Below the pieces are notes generated by a model, which saw only the letters and a list, made by a program, of their open reading frames with translations, had not been told where the DNA came from and did no database searches. A stretch of 58,329 bases of DNA from a virus, in IMG/VR virus record IMGVR_UViG_3300027833_000059, positions 1 through 58,329 of that record. One strand, given 5' to 3'. Below, piece after piece: positions 9,000 through 17,903 of the stretch. A program made the translations under genes and the position numbers. The stretch's first letter is position 1. Each line of letters begins with the position of its first letter.

Positions 9000-9404
9000 T
9001 TAATTTTTAATATTTTCTTTATATTCTAATACAATATCATGCTCGTATAATGAATCATCAACATTTGATATAACCTCACCAAACTTAAAATAAAGCCTTT
9101 TCTCAGGGTATTCTTCATATTCTGATATATCCTCCCACCCAAGTGCTATAATACCGTCCACAGCGTCCCAAACTGAGAATGTGTCACTATCTTGGATAAC
9201 ATTTAATTTAAGTTCGGTAGTAACCCTACCTACTTTAACAATCATGTCTGATTTAGGTGGTGTAGGTTTACCCGATGCTGGGTAAGAATCCCAATCTTCT
9301 CCATCAATATTCTCAATTGTATTTGAGAATAAAAACTCATAAGCGTAATCACCAACCCAATTAGTACCCACTTTATTTATGTAAACTAAATATAACTTTT
9401 CCAT
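9000..9404 (-). CDS. Hypothetical structural-operon protein
   Basis: 134 aa, acidic and beta-rich in appearance, with GTNWVGDYAYEFLFS at the N-terminus and a conserved-looking WDSYPASGKPTPP stretch. Starts one base after the upstream stop. No domain recognised; the fixed position in the structural operon is the only hint. Confidence 0.75.
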   Translation of the reverse strand: MEKLYLVYINKVGTNWVGDYAYEFLFSNTIENIDGEDWDSYPASGKPTPPKSDMIVKVGRVTTELKLNVIQDSDTFSVWDAVDGIIALGWEDISEYEEYPEKRLYFKFGEVISNVDDSLYEHDIVLEYKENIKN

Positions 9405-9405
9405 T

Positions 9406-10770
9406 TTATAGATTATCTATTATTAAATCGTGTATTAAATCAACATTATCTTCTTGAAATGCGTTTAACTCTTCATCAGACATAGGATTACCATCTACAT
9501 ATTCACCACTATCAACATATGCGTCAGCAAAGTCTGGATAATCTGTAATATCATACTTAATATCTAATGATGCTAAATTAACTTGATTTCCATTAAAGTC
9601 AATAGTTCCAGTATCTTCATTTTCAACTACATTGTTTTTCTTAGTAGGTTTAAATTCGAACATTCTATTTTTTCTTGAAGATTTAACTTCTTCGTTCTTT
9701 TTAACACAGTTTGGTACTTTTTTACCACCCTTATCTTTCATACCTATCATTTCATGACTATCCCAACATGGGTCATCATCCTCAACGGTTAAGAAGTTAG
9801 TTACCTCATCAGTATCATCAGTTGAAGTTGACACATGGTCTTTAGCCCAATCAGCATTTTTAAGTTTACCCTTTATAACGTCTTTATCCATTGATAGAAT
9901 TTTATCAATATCCATCTTCATATTATTTAAATTTTGCGAAAACATATTTTCTTCTTCACTTAATATATCAGATACTGACTTAGTTGACCACATTTTACAT
10001 GACCAATACCTAGCTTTAGTTTTAGGTCCTGGACTATCACACTTATGTCTAGCTCTAAACGATTTTCTTCTTTCTGGGTCATCTCTTTTAATCTCCATGT
10101 TTTTATCACCGAAATTAACCTTAACAACATTACCCTTTTCATTTTTAACGTAAACTTTATATTTCTTAACATCACCTCTCATTGGTTTATTAAGTTTAAC
10201 GGTTTTACCTTGGTACTCAGCTTCGTTTAAAGCTTCTAAATCATCAATAGGTTCTTCTTCACTAGGTTCTTCAGAATCAACTGACATTTCTCTATCAGCA
10301 TCATCACCTAAATCCATAGAATCATTATTTCCAGACTTATTAATTTTATCGATTATATCTTTCTTATCTTCCTCATCCATGTCACTAGAATTAGTTGCAG
10401 AAATCACAGAATTAATTGCAAATTTTTCTAATTCAAAATCTGGTTGGCCTAAATCTTCTGTATATTTTCTAAGTGACGTACCTAATTTACCAGATAATTG
10501 TTGGATGTACTTTTCAGGGTCTTCATCTTCACTAGCTTCAACACCAGCGTCGAATGGTTCATCATTAAAAGGTTTATCATCACCTTCACTACCAAAATCA
10601 CCTTCATCACCTAAATCTTCAAAATCATCAAGGTTATCATCGCCTAATTCATCACCACTAGAACCACCAAAAGCTGGCTCACTCTTAGGTGCGTCCAGCT
10701 TTAGTTTATATTTAGTTTCCTCTTCTAAGTTGTAACCATCTTCTTCATCTTCAAAAAGACCAGTTGTCAT
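9406..10770 (-). CDS. Large acidic virion-associated protein with two Cys-containing motifs
   Basis: 454 aa. Residues 1-180 are Asp/Glu/Gly-rich. Residues about 235-265 contain KSFRARHKCDSPGPKTKARY followed by WSCKMW, and about 335-360 contain CWDSHEMIG...KVPNCVKK; both short Cys blocks recur in structural-region proteins of T4-like phages as far as I recall. They could bind metal or form cross-links. The C-terminus is acidic. Part of the operon 11865 to 7432. Confidence 0.78.
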   Translation of the reverse strand: MTTGLFEDEEDGYNLEEETKYKLKLDAPKSEPAFGGSSGDELGDDNLDDFEDLGDEGDFGSEGDDKPFNDEPFDAGVEASEDEDPEKYIQQLSGKLGTSLRKYTEDLGQPDFELEKFAINSVISATNSSDMDEEDKKDIIDKINKSGNNDSMDLGDDADREMSVDSEEPSEEEPIDDLEALNEAEYQGKTVKLNKPMRGDVKKYKVYVKNEKGNVVKVNFGDKNMEIKRDDPERRKSFRARHKCDSPGPKTKARYWSCKMWSTKSVSDILSEEENMFSQNLNNMKMDIDKILSMDKDVIKGKLKNADWAKDHVSTSTDDTDEVTNFLTVEDDDPCWDSHEMIGMKDKGGKKVPNCVKKNEEVKSSRKNRMFEFKPTKKNNVVENEDTGTIDFNGNQVNLASLDIKYDITDYPDFADAYVDSGEYVDGNPMSDEELNAFQEDNVDLIHDLIIDNL

Positions 10771-10790
10771 ACCATCAGAATGAGTTTCGT

Positions 10791-11585
10791 TTATGCTTTT
10801 TTTTTTAAGATACTTAGTATAGCATTTTTATCAGACTCATTTAAAGTATTTAAATCTATTGTATCAGTATTTTCTATAGATTCAACTATATCCACCATTT
10901 CAGCAACAGCCTTAGCTATACTAAAACCTTTTCTTGTTTCGTTAACTTCTACTTCTTCCTCAATAGTACAATCAGTTTCATCAGATAACATTTCATCAAT
11001 AGCCATCTCATTCTCACTTAACTTAACATCTTCATAATCACCAGATTTACCATCGGCAACATTATCACCAAAACCATCTTTTTCTTTACCTTCTTTTGAT
11101 TTATAATCTAACTTTTCACCAGACTTATCAACAACATATTCATCAGCGTCACCCATACCTTTAGTAGCACTTAAAGTGGCGTTTGGATTTATATCGTGGT
11201 GCTCATTTAATAAGTTATCATTAACAAAAACATTAACTTTACTACTAGAACCTTTAGCATCATTAAGGCTCATAAATTTAAGATTTAACATCTTAATAGC
11301 CTTAGCGTATGAAGGGTATGCTTTATCTTTTTTATTTTGAAGTCCACCCATGTAGTTAAAATCTTCAGTCATTAAGTTTGATTTCTTATCAGTGACTTTT
11401 ATGTAATACTCATGGTTTTCTCTAACAATACCATAAATCTTACCATCTGGACCTTCTTTCGTTATCTCAACAACTGAACGGCTAACACTTTCTTTAATAG
11501 GTGTGATGTCCATTAATTTTCTCATTCTATCAATTGCTTGATTCCCTTTTAAACCTGTTGGTTTTACTATATTATTCTTTCTCAT
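10791..11585 (-). CDS. Hypothetical structural-operon protein
   Basis: 264 aa. The N-terminal part has EGPDGKIYGIVRENHEYYIK (about residues 49-68), which reads like a beta-rich module found in phage structural proteins; the C-terminal half is acidic. Second gene of the 11865-7432 operon, 22 bp after the previous stop. Confidence 0.78.
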   Translation of the reverse strand: MRKNNIVKPTGLKGNQAIDRMRKLMDITPIKESVSRSVVEITKEGPDGKIYGIVRENHEYYIKVTDKKSNLMTEDFNYMGGLQNKKDKAYPSYAKAIKMLNLKFMSLNDAKGSSSKVNVFVNDNLLNEHHDINPNATLSATKGMGDADEYVVDKSGEKLDYKSKEGKEKDGFGDNVADGKSGDYEDVKLSENEMAIDEMLSDETDCTIEEEVEVNETRKGFSIAKAVAEMVDIVESIENTDTIDLNTLNESDKNAILSILKKKA

Positions 11586-11607
11586 ATCTTTAATTTAATG
11601 ATTTTAA

Positions 11608-11865
11608 TTATGGGTTAGGTGAATTACTTAAGGATGGTGCACCAAATGCAACATCTCTTTTATCACCTAAAACAAAAACATCAGCCGTTGGACTAATGGT
11701 TCTAACTGTAATATCTAATGTAGTACTAGCACCCATTTTAACAACAACACCATTTATTGTTGGGGTTGAATCTGCACCAGCATATACTTGTATGTATACA
11801 TTATTATCGAAATCAGCATTAACGGCTTCATGTATTATTGAATTAACTCCAGTATTTAATGGCAT
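11608..11865 (-). CDS. Small beta-rich structural protein
   Basis: 85 aa, Thr/Ser/Val-rich with alternating pattern (TINGVVVKMGASTTLDITVR), compatible with a small beta sandwich such as a head-decoration or spike-type subunit; the assignment is inferred from composition. First gene of the six-gene operon, with a late-type motif about 30 bp upstream. Confidence 0.75.
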   Translation of the reverse strand: MPLNTGVNSIIHEAVNADFDNNVYIQVYAGADSTPTINGVVVKMGASTTLDITVRTISPTADVFVLGDKRDVAFGAPSLSNSPNP

Positions 11866-11894
11866 AATTTAAATGTTTTATAATTATTATTTAA

Positions 11895-11904
11895 TAATAA
11901 ATAT
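11895..11904 (-). promoter_or_regulatory. Candidate late promoter motif ATATTTATTA
   Basis: Exact minus-strand match 30 bp upstream of the first gene of the 11865-7432 operon and directly after the thyA terminator, where a promoter is needed. Confidence 0.5.
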
Positions 11905-11918
11905 AATGAGAAATAAAA

Positions 11919-11940
11919 AAAGCCTCAATAAAGAGGCTTT
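11919..11940 (-). terminator. Intrinsic terminator of the thyA operon
   Basis: Stem AAAGCCTC/GAGGCTTT, loop AATAAA, followed on the minus strand by a run of T. Confidence 0.88.
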
Positions 11941-11947
11941 TGTTAAA

Positions 11948-12778
11948 TTATATTGCAATTTCTAATTTAGATTCTAATTTAGGTATCTTAGATGTGTTGA
12001 TTATAGCAAAGTCATCTATTGTGTAATCGTAAAAGTTTTTATTACCACTAATAATTAACATAGGGGTTTCTGCTAACGTAGGTTTTTTTATTAATTCTAA
12101 CATAGCTTCAGTATGTCTATCATATATGTGTAAGTTTTGAACCATATGTGAAAAATTACCCACACGATAATTTAAATGACCAGCAACCATCATTTGTAAT
12201 GCCACGTATTGAATTTTATTAATATAACCAGCCATTATATAATCATTACTTCTTTGATTTAATGTTAAATCCAAAAAATATTCATCATTAACTTTTCTCA
12301 CTGACCATAATGTTTCGAAAGCACATGGAAACAAACCCTTAGTTTCTTCCATATCTGGCTCTTGTAATAAATTCATAATGTGTCTTCTACCAAAAGGATT
12401 TTCCTTTAATCCCTTAAGTAACTTATTCATTAAATCATACTTTTTAACGGTAGCACCATATCTTTGACCAATGGTTCCGTCACCAATGTCCCATTCATCC
12501 CACCAATTAACACCAAGCTCTCTAGCGTCACTTAATTTATTACTTTGTTTCTGGTATATCCAAAATATTTCTTTAATACCAGTTTTAATTGCAGTTTTTC
12601 TTATTGTTGGTATGGGAAATTCACCATGTTGTATATTATACTTTTCAAAAACTTGGGTCATAAATAAACTATTAGCTTCTTCACCATCTTTATATCTTGG
12701 TCTAGGGTTTTCATCCCAAGTCCCAAAATCTAATATAAGTTTTAAATTTTCTTTATAATAACTATCCGCTTTATTCAT
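11948..12778 (-). CDS. thyA: Thymidylate synthase (ThyA type)
   Basis: 276 aa. Converts dUMP to dTMP with methylene-tetrahydrofolate, supplying thymidine nucleotides for phage replication. The active-site Cys is C152 in LFPCAFETLWSV; RRH (131-133) and QRSND (175-179) bind dUMP phosphate and base, and HIYDRH lies near residue 219. The usual His after the Cys (PCH) is Ala here, with the PC-x-[FY]-ET form that I recall from phage phi3T-type synthases rather than the E. coli form. Last gene of a three-gene operon; its ATG overlaps the previous stop by one base. Confidence 0.95.
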   Translation of the reverse strand: MNKADSYYKENLKLILDFGTWDENPRPRYKDGEEANSLFMTQVFEKYNIQHGEFPIPTIRKTAIKTGIKEIFWIYQKQSNKLSDARELGVNWWDEWDIGDGTIGQRYGATVKKYDLMNKLLKGLKENPFGRRHIMNLLQEPDMEETKGLFPCAFETLWSVRKVNDEYFLDLTLNQRSNDYIMAGYINKIQYVALQMMVAGHLNYRVGNFSHMVQNLHIYDRHTEAMLELIKKPTLAETPMLIISGNKNFYDYTIDDFAIINTSKIPKLESKLEIAI

Positions 12779-13206
12779 TATTTTCTCATTGTTTTATAGG
12801 ATGTTATCATATGTTCAAGTTGGTTAATCATTTTTAAATCGAAAGAACCATTAGTTAAGAAATCATCATTACACTTAACCATAAATTCACCCATACCAGT
12901 CTCAAATTTAACCAACTCTTCAATTTTAAGTTTCTTTATTCTATTAACAATTGCGTCAGCATCAACCTTATCACCCTTAGTAAAATTATAACTCTTTATG
13001 TTACTATTTAAGACTTTACCCTGACTTTCTGCCGTTTCAAATCTCATAAAATCACTATCAGTAACACCTTCATATATATAAGTGTTACCACCCTTAAATA
13101 TAACCTTTAATTCTTTACTACTTTTGTCATAACTTGATGCTATAACGTTTGAAGAATCGTAAACTCCCTTTACTAATCCATCCTTTTCTACTCTTTCTAA
13201 TATCAT
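12778..13206 (-). CDS. KTSC-domain protein
   Basis: 142 aa. Residues about 18-75 match the KTSC domain pattern: SSNVIASSYDKSSKELKVIF, a GGNTYIYEGV strand, then F-x3-A-x-SQGKVLNSNIK. KTSC domains occur in many phage and bacterial proteins and have no established biochemical function. The remaining C-terminus is helical. Overlaps thyA by one base and the upstream small gene by four. Confidence 0.85.
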   Translation of the reverse strand: MILERVEKDGLVKGVYDSSNVIASSYDKSSKELKVIFKGGNTYIYEGVTDSDFMRFETAESQGKVLNSNIKSYNFTKGDKVDADAIVNRIKKLKIEELVKFETGMGEFMVKCNDDFLTNGSFDLKMINQLEHMITSYKTMRK

Positions 13207-13385
13207 ATTACTTTAAATTTTTTAATTTCTTCTAATTTAAATACGTGATGTGTACCATCTTTACCTTCTTTAACAATTAAATAATTACCACTATAAATTA
13301 TACTTGAATCTATAAATGTAATTAAATTTGTTGTAGGGGTTAATGGATATTTTTCAACCAACTCAATTTTTTTATAATATATCAT
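13203..13385 (-). CDS. Small hypothetical protein, first gene of the thyA operon
   Basis: 60 aa, beta-like, beginning MIYYKKIELVEKY; no family. The stop overlaps the next start by 4 bp. It has an early-type promoter with -33 TTG at 13435-13437 and TATATTTG at 13407-13414 (minus strand), which it shares with the divergent clpC promoter. Confidence 0.75.
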   Translation of the reverse strand: MIYYKKIELVEKYPLTPTTNLITFIDSSIIYSGNYLIVKEGKDGTHHVFKLEEIKKFKVI

Positions 13386-13406
13386 AACCTATTTAATTTT
13401 ATAGTA

Positions 13407-13471
13407 CAAATATAGGATTATTAATTTATAAAATCAACCCTTGATTTTATGGATAATTAAAAGTATATTTG
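13407..13471. promoter_or_regulatory. Divergent promoter pair around a palindrome
   Basis: Two early promoters lie back to back: minus strand -33 at 13435-13437 and TATATTTG at 13407-13414; plus strand -33 at 13441-13443 and TATATTTG at 13464-13471, both with 20-bp spacers. The -33 boxes are the two arms of a palindrome (TAAAATCAA, CCC, TTGATTTTA; 13429-13449), so a dimeric protein bound there would control thyA and clpC together. Confidence 0.75.
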
Positions 13472-13493
13472 TTTTAAATAAAGACACTAGTAA

Positions 13494-16016
13494 ATGAAAA
13501 TAGAAGTATTACCTATAGTTAAAACTATCATGGCTAAGGCCAATGATGAAGCAATTAATTTTGATGATAAATCACTTAGACCAGAACATATTGTTATCGC
13601 AATATTAAACAATGAAGATAATGATGTTATAAAGGTACTTGAAGAATTATCTGTTCCTATCGATATAATAATAGTTCAAATACAAAAACGCTTAGTAGAC
13701 TACACAACAACAGTACAGGTCGGTAGTAAGTTAGCAAATAGAAGGCCATTTAGTAGTCTAACTAAAGAATGTTTTAACTTATTAGATAAAGAAACATTAG
13801 ATATGGGTGATAAGAGTATTAACGTCACACATATATTATTAACAATATTAAAATTTAATAATTGGACATTAGTTAAATTATTAAATAACAATAAATTAAA
13901 TTATAATAATTTTAAAGAAAAAATAAAAGAAATGGACGGTAAAGAATTTAAAAAAGAAATTGATGAGATTAAAAATTCTACATTCGGTGATGATAAATCA
14001 TTTGAATTTGGTGATGGAGTAGGCTCATTCAATAAGGATGACAAATCTGACAGTAAAAAAACAATGAAAACGCCAGTTCTAGATAAATTCTGTAAGAATA
14101 TTTCTGAACAAGCTGAAGAAGGTAATTTAGACCCAGTAGTTGGTAGAAAAGTTGAATTAAAGAGGGTTACACAAATTTTAGGTAGGAGAAAGAAAAATAA
14201 TCCAATATTAATCGGTGAAGCTGGGGTTGGTAAAACCGCAATCGTAGAAGGATTAGCTCAACTAATTAATGATGGTAAGGCACCTAGGGTATTGTTAGAT
14301 AAAAAAATATATTCATTAAACATATCACATATTGTTGCTGGAACAAAATATAGGGGTCAATTTGAAGAAAGAATGAAAGCGATTCTTGAAGAATTAGAAG
14401 AAAATGATAATGTAATTGTCTTTATTGATGAAATTCATACAATTGTTGGGGCTGGTAATGCACCAGGTGGTATGGATGTAGCAAACATTCTTAAACCAGC
14501 TTTAAGTCGTGAAGGTATTCAAATCATTGGTACAACAACACCTGATGAATATAGAGAAAACATTGAAAAGGATAAAGCTTTAGTTAGAAGATTCCAAGAC
14601 GTTACGGTTAATGAACCAACACATGAGGAAACCATTGAAATTCTTAATAATATTAAGGGTAAATACGAAAAGTATCATAAAGTAAAATACACTGATGAAG
14701 CAATCCAAGAGTGTATTAAAATGTCAGCAAGATATATTACAGATAGATTCATGCCAGATAAGGCTATTGATATTTTAGATGAAGCTGGTTCACAAACTAA
14801 TGTTAGTGAAGATAAACCACAAAATATTAAAAACCTTGAAACTAAGAAAAATAAAATTCATGGTCAAAAGTTAAATGTGGTTAAAGAACAAAAATTCGAA
14901 GAAGCTGCAAAACTTAGGGATGAAGAAAGAAAGGTTAACAGTAAATTAGATAAAGCAAGAGCTGATTGGACAGAAGCTTTAGATAAAGAAATTAATACCG
15001 TTGATGTTGATTTAATTGCTGATGTAGTATCAGTAATGACTGGTATCCCAGTTAATAAAATTTCATCACAAGAAACTAAGAGTCTAATGTCAATGGATAA
15101 AACCTTAATGGGTAAAGTTATTGGTCAAGATGAAGGTGTTAAAAAAGTTATTAAGTGTATTAAGAGAAATAGGTTAGGTATTAAAGACCAAAACAAACCA
15201 ATTGGTTCATTTATTTTCTTAGGTCCTACAGGTGTTGGGAAAACTTATTTAACTAAGTTATTAGCCGAAGAGGTATTTTCTGATTCTGATTCTTTAATTA
15301 GAGTTGATATGAGTGAATATATGGATAAGCATAATGTATCTAGACTTATTGGACCACCACCAGGATTTGTAGGTTATGAAGCTGGAGGTCAATTAACTGA
15401 AAAGGTTAAAAGAAAACCTTATTCTTTAATTTTATTTGATGAGATTGAAAAGGCTCACCCAGATGTTTTTAATGTTTTATTACAAGTATTAGATGAAGGT
15501 CACCTTACTGATGGTTTAGGTAGGAAAGTTGATTTCAAAAACTGTTTAATTATTATGACTTCAAATGTTGGTGTTAGTGATTTAAATACATTTGGTAAAA
15601 GTATGGGGTTTGATACTGATGCGACAATTGCAAATGAAGAACAAAAAAATCGTTCTATTATTGAAAAGGCACTTAAAAAGAAGTTTAAACCTGAATTCTT
15701 AAATCGTATTGATGAAACTATCATCTTTAATAGTCTAACTGAGGGTGATATACATAAAATTATATACAATGAATTAGATAGTTTAAAAGCTAGAGTTTTA
15801 GAAACTGGATTTACACTTAAAATTAATAAAAGTGTTATAGAGTATGTAGCAAAACAAGGTTACGATAAAGCCTACGGTGCTAGACCTTTAAATAGAGCAA
15901 TCCAAAGATATATTGAAAGTCCAGTTGCTGATGAAATTATAAGTGGTAAGTTTGTTGAAGGTGATACAATTAAAATTAGTTATAATAAAAAAAATGATAA
16001 GATAGTCTTATCATAA
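13494..16016 (+). CDS. ClpC-like AAA+ unfoldase
   Basis: 840 aa with the full Clp/Hsp100 layout: N-terminal Clp-N repeat domain (about 1-150), D1 AAA+ with Walker A GEAGVGKT at 241-248, Walker B VFIDEIH near 309 and pore loop KYRGQFE at 285-291; a short UVR-like middle domain (KFEEAAKLRDEER, about 467-479); D2 AAA+ with Walker A GPTGVGKT at 577-584 and pore loop GYEAGGQL at 627-634. The UVR middle domain and a MGF tripeptide at 704-706, where ClpC has its VGF ClpP-docking loop, point to a ClpC-type protease partner rather than a ClpB disaggregase. No clpP is present, so host ClpP would be the partner. ATG 13494 lies 22 bp after its -7 box. Confidence 0.95.
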   Translation: MKIEVLPIVKTIMAKANDEAINFDDKSLRPEHIVIAILNNEDNDVIKVLEELSVPIDIIIVQIQKRLVDYTTTVQVGSKLANRRPFSSLTKECFNLLDKETLDMGDKSINVTHILLTILKFNNWTLVKLLNNNKLNYNNFKEKIKEMDGKEFKKEIDEIKNSTFGDDKSFEFGDGVGSFNKDDKSDSKKTMKTPVLDKFCKNISEQAEEGNLDPVVGRKVELKRVTQILGRRKKNNPILIGEAGVGKTAIVEGLAQLINDGKAPRVLLDKKIYSLNISHIVAGTKYRGQFEERMKAILEELEENDNVIVFIDEIHTIVGAGNAPGGMDVANILKPALSREGIQIIGTTTPDEYRENIEKDKALVRRFQDVTVNEPTHEETIEILNNIKGKYEKYHKVKYTDEAIQECIKMSARYITDRFMPDKAIDILDEAGSQTNVSEDKPQNIKNLETKKNKIHGQKLNVVKEQKFEEAAKLRDEERKVNSKLDKARADWTEALDKEINTVDVDLIADVVSVMTGIPVNKISSQETKSLMSMDKTLMGKVIGQDEGVKKVIKCIKRNRLGIKDQNKPIGSFIFLGPTGVGKTYLTKLLAEEVFSDSDSLIRVDMSEYMDKHNVSRLIGPPPGFVGYEAGGQLTEKVKRKPYSLILFDEIEKAHPDVFNVLLQVLDEGHLTDGLGRKVDFKNCLIIMTSNVGVSDLNTFGKSMGFDTDATIANEEQKNRSIIEKALKKKFKPEFLNRIDETIIFNSLTEGDIHKIIYNELDSLKARVLETGFTLKINKSVIEYVAKQGYDKAYGARPLNRAIQRYIESPVADEIISGKFVEGDTIKISYNKKNDKIVLS

Positions 16017-16020
16017 CATA

Positions 16021-16051
16021 AAAAAAAGACCCACAATGTGGGTCTTTTTTT
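16021..16051. terminator. Bidirectional intrinsic terminator
   Basis: GACCCAC/GTGGGTC stem flanked by seven A and seven T, so it works in both directions between the converging clpC and transglycosylase genes. Confidence 0.92.
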
Positions 16052-16718
16052 ATTTTATATCATTTAACCTTCTCCTTATTCCAACAATGTAATGATGTTC
16101 GGATAATTCATTACCATCTCTCAAGTATTTTCTTAAACCACCCATCCCTATGTTATAACCAACTAAGGCTTTTAGTATTTTACGTTTACTTAAGTTATAT
16201 TTCATAATAAAACCCCACATAATAATATTATTATCTTTATTTGATAACCATTTTTTTGTTAATTTTATTTTACAACTCTTTGTTAAAGTTTCATCATAAG
16301 CAAACTTAAAATCAGTGGTACCTAATTTGTAAAATTCATTTACATCATCAATCTTTAGTAACCTAACCATACAATCTAGTCCAGTAGAACCTAATATCTG
16401 TGAAAATCCAATTGCACCAGTATTACTAATAACTAATTTACCGAATTTACCCTTATATCTATTGGTATAAGTGTGCTTAGCACCTGATTCTAATAATATT
16501 TGACCTAATAAATATTCTAAGTCAACTCTATTTTTATTTAAATTGTAATGATTGACAACCTTAGTGAAATTTTTTACTGTGAGACTATCTATTTCTGGAT
16601 TGTACTTCTTAAATGATTTATAGATGTAATCAAAATCTTTAGCTAAATCTTTTTCATTAATACTATTACAGTAAATTAAGTTAGGTATTAAAAATAATAC
16701 CATAATTAAATTTTTCAT
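16050..16718 (-). CDS. Secreted lytic transglycosylase-like protein
   Basis: 222 aa with an N-terminal signal peptide (MKNLIMVLFLIPNLIYCNS). The SLT-like core shows the probable catalytic Glu at 77 (LLESGA), GAIGFSQIL at 101-109 and GYNIGMGG near 187, the E / Gly-x-x-Gln / YN-x-G series of family 1 transglycosylases, which cleave the glycan strands of peptidoglycan. Likely used in lysis or cell-wall penetration. An early-type box TAAGTTTG lies at 16745-16752 with a -33 TTTG upstream at 19-bp spacing. Confidence 0.82.
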   Translation of the reverse strand: MKNLIMVLFLIPNLIYCNSINEKDLAKDFDYIYKSFKKYNPEIDSLTVKNFTKVVNHYNLNKNRVDLEYLLGQILLESGAKHTYTNRYKGKFGKLVISNTGAIGFSQILGSTGLDCMVRLLKIDDVNEFYKLGTTDFKFAYDETLTKSCKIKLTKKWLSNKDNNIIMWGFIMKYNLSKRKILKALVGYNIGMGGLRKYLRDGNELSEHHYIVGIRRRLNDIK

Positions 16719-16789
16719 AATTACATATTTTAAATGTTAAAGTACAAACTTACAAAAAAAATGTGTAATATCAAAATAATAAACAAAAA

Positions 16790-16815
16790 AAGTTAGAAGG
16801 TATACCTTCTAACTT
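16790..16815 (-). terminator. Intrinsic terminator
   Basis: A perfect 26-bp palindrome centred on TA (arms AAGTTAGAAGGTA), followed on the minus strand by T-rich sequence; closes the 64-aa gene. Confidence 0.85.
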
Positions 16816-16841
16816 TCATTTACTTGTTAAATAATAAGTAA

Positions 16842-17036
16842 TTACTTCTTAGTAATCGCCTTAATTGTTTTTTCTAATTTAGCTACTTTAGATTCCAAAA
16901 GTGTTGCTTTTTTAGCTTCTTGTTCAGCTATCCATTCAACTTTTTTCTTACCAACCGCTTCTACAACGATTTTATCTATTAAGTCTACTAATTCGTTCTC
17001 AGTAATTTTTACGGTTTTAATACTTTCTTTTGACAT
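16842..17036 (-). CDS. Small coiled-coil protein
   Basis: 64 aa, strongly charged and helical (KATLLESKVAKLEKTIKAIT, C-terminal KK). No family. Monocistronic: late-type motif 36 bp upstream, terminator directly downstream. Confidence 0.72.
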   Translation of the reverse strand: MSKESIKTVKITENELVDLIDKIVVEAVGKKKVEWIAEQEAKKATLLESKVAKLEKTIKAITKK

Positions 17037-17071
17037 ATTTTTGTTGATTTTATAAAATTTTATTCGTCTTT

Positions 17072-17081
17072 TAATAAATAT
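17072..17081 (-). promoter_or_regulatory. Candidate late promoter motif ATATTTATTA
   Basis: Exact minus-strand match 36 bp upstream of the 64-aa gene. Confidence 0.45.
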
Positions 17082-17091
17082 GTAAAAATTA

Positions 17092-17244
17092 TTAAAAAGT
17101 TACTTTTTTGACTTCATATATCATTAATAAATTAAATTTTGATAATAATTTAATTTGTGAAAAGTAATCAATAGCTTCTTCAATTGTATTTCTACCCGTA
17201 ATTTTACTAATAACTTCACCTTTTTTTGTTGTTAATTCATACAT
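17092..17244 (-). CDS. Small hypothetical protein (50 aa)
   Basis: ATG 17244 opens a 50-aa reading frame beginning MYELTTKKGEVISKITGRNT and continuing IEEAIDYFSQIKLLSK. The GRNT-x-EEAI-x-YFS pattern is one I recall from short phage proteins. It lies between the RNase H-like gene and the 64-aa gene and fills an otherwise empty gap. Confidence 0.65.
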   Translation of the reverse strand: MYELTTKKGEVISKITGRNTIEEAIDYFSQIKLLSKFNLLMIYEVKKVTF

Positions 17245-17274
17245 AATATATTAATTTAAATTAGTTACTTATTT

Positions 17275-17805
17275 TTAACTTCTACTAGCCTTATCTGCTG
17301 ATTTTGATGCAGCCCACGCATCTGGTTTAATTTTAAATTCATAACCCATACCTAAAATATAACCCACAGATTCAGATATAGCTTTATTTGATTCCCATTT
17401 AATGTCAGGGTTTATATCCGCATGAACTTCTAATGGTATTTCATATAAATCTAACAAGGGTGATATCTCATACGCAATCTCTATTGATTTACTAACTTCA
17501 TATAACATTCTTTCTTTAACACCAGCCTTAGTTTTTTTATACTTATCAGTAAAATGACTTATATACATAACCATTGTTCCTCTACCAACTACAACACCAC
17601 CACCTAAATCTTCAGACTTTGTGACATCAATAACTGTAGCAAAGTTATAACCCTTACCTTTTCTTTGTGAATCAGTACCGACAGCAACCTTTAGAGTCAT
17701 TCCCTTTTCAATTTCTTCATCAAACATTTTACTTAAGTAATCAAGTATTGGTTCTTTAATAGGTCCATGCCCCATTCTTTTCCAAATTAAATCATTTTTT
17801 TTCAT
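17275..17805 (-). CDS. YkuK-like RNase H-fold protein (DUF458 family)
   Basis: 176 aa. VAVGTDSQRKG (D45) and LEVHADINPD (near 127-136) are the acidic motifs of the YkuK/DUF458 family, predicted to have an RNase H-like fold; the cellular function is not established, and nuclease activity is a prediction. The early-type promoter TATTTTTG is at 17830-17837, with its -33 TTG at 17858-17860 and a 20-bp spacer. Confidence 0.85.
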   Translation of the reverse strand: MKKNDLIWKRMGHGPIKEPILDYLSKMFDEEIEKGMTLKVAVGTDSQRKGKGYNFATVIDVTKSEDLGGGVVVGRGTMVMYISHFTDKYKKTKAGVKERMLYEVSKSIEIAYEISPLLDLYEIPLEVHADINPDIKWESNKAISESVGYILGMGYEFKIKPDAWAASKSADKASRS

Positions 17806-17876
17806 TTTAAAATTATTTTTTAATTATAACAAAAATACACCTTTTTTATTTAATAATCAACCCCCAATTAAACAAA

Positions 17877-17901
17877 AAAAGTGTGGTAAAACCACACTTT
17901 T
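17877..17901 (-). terminator. Intrinsic terminator
   Basis: Stem AAAAGTGTGGT/ACCACACTTTT with three-base loop and seven T on the minus strand; ends the 112-aa gene. Confidence 0.88.
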
Positions 17902-17903
17902 AA

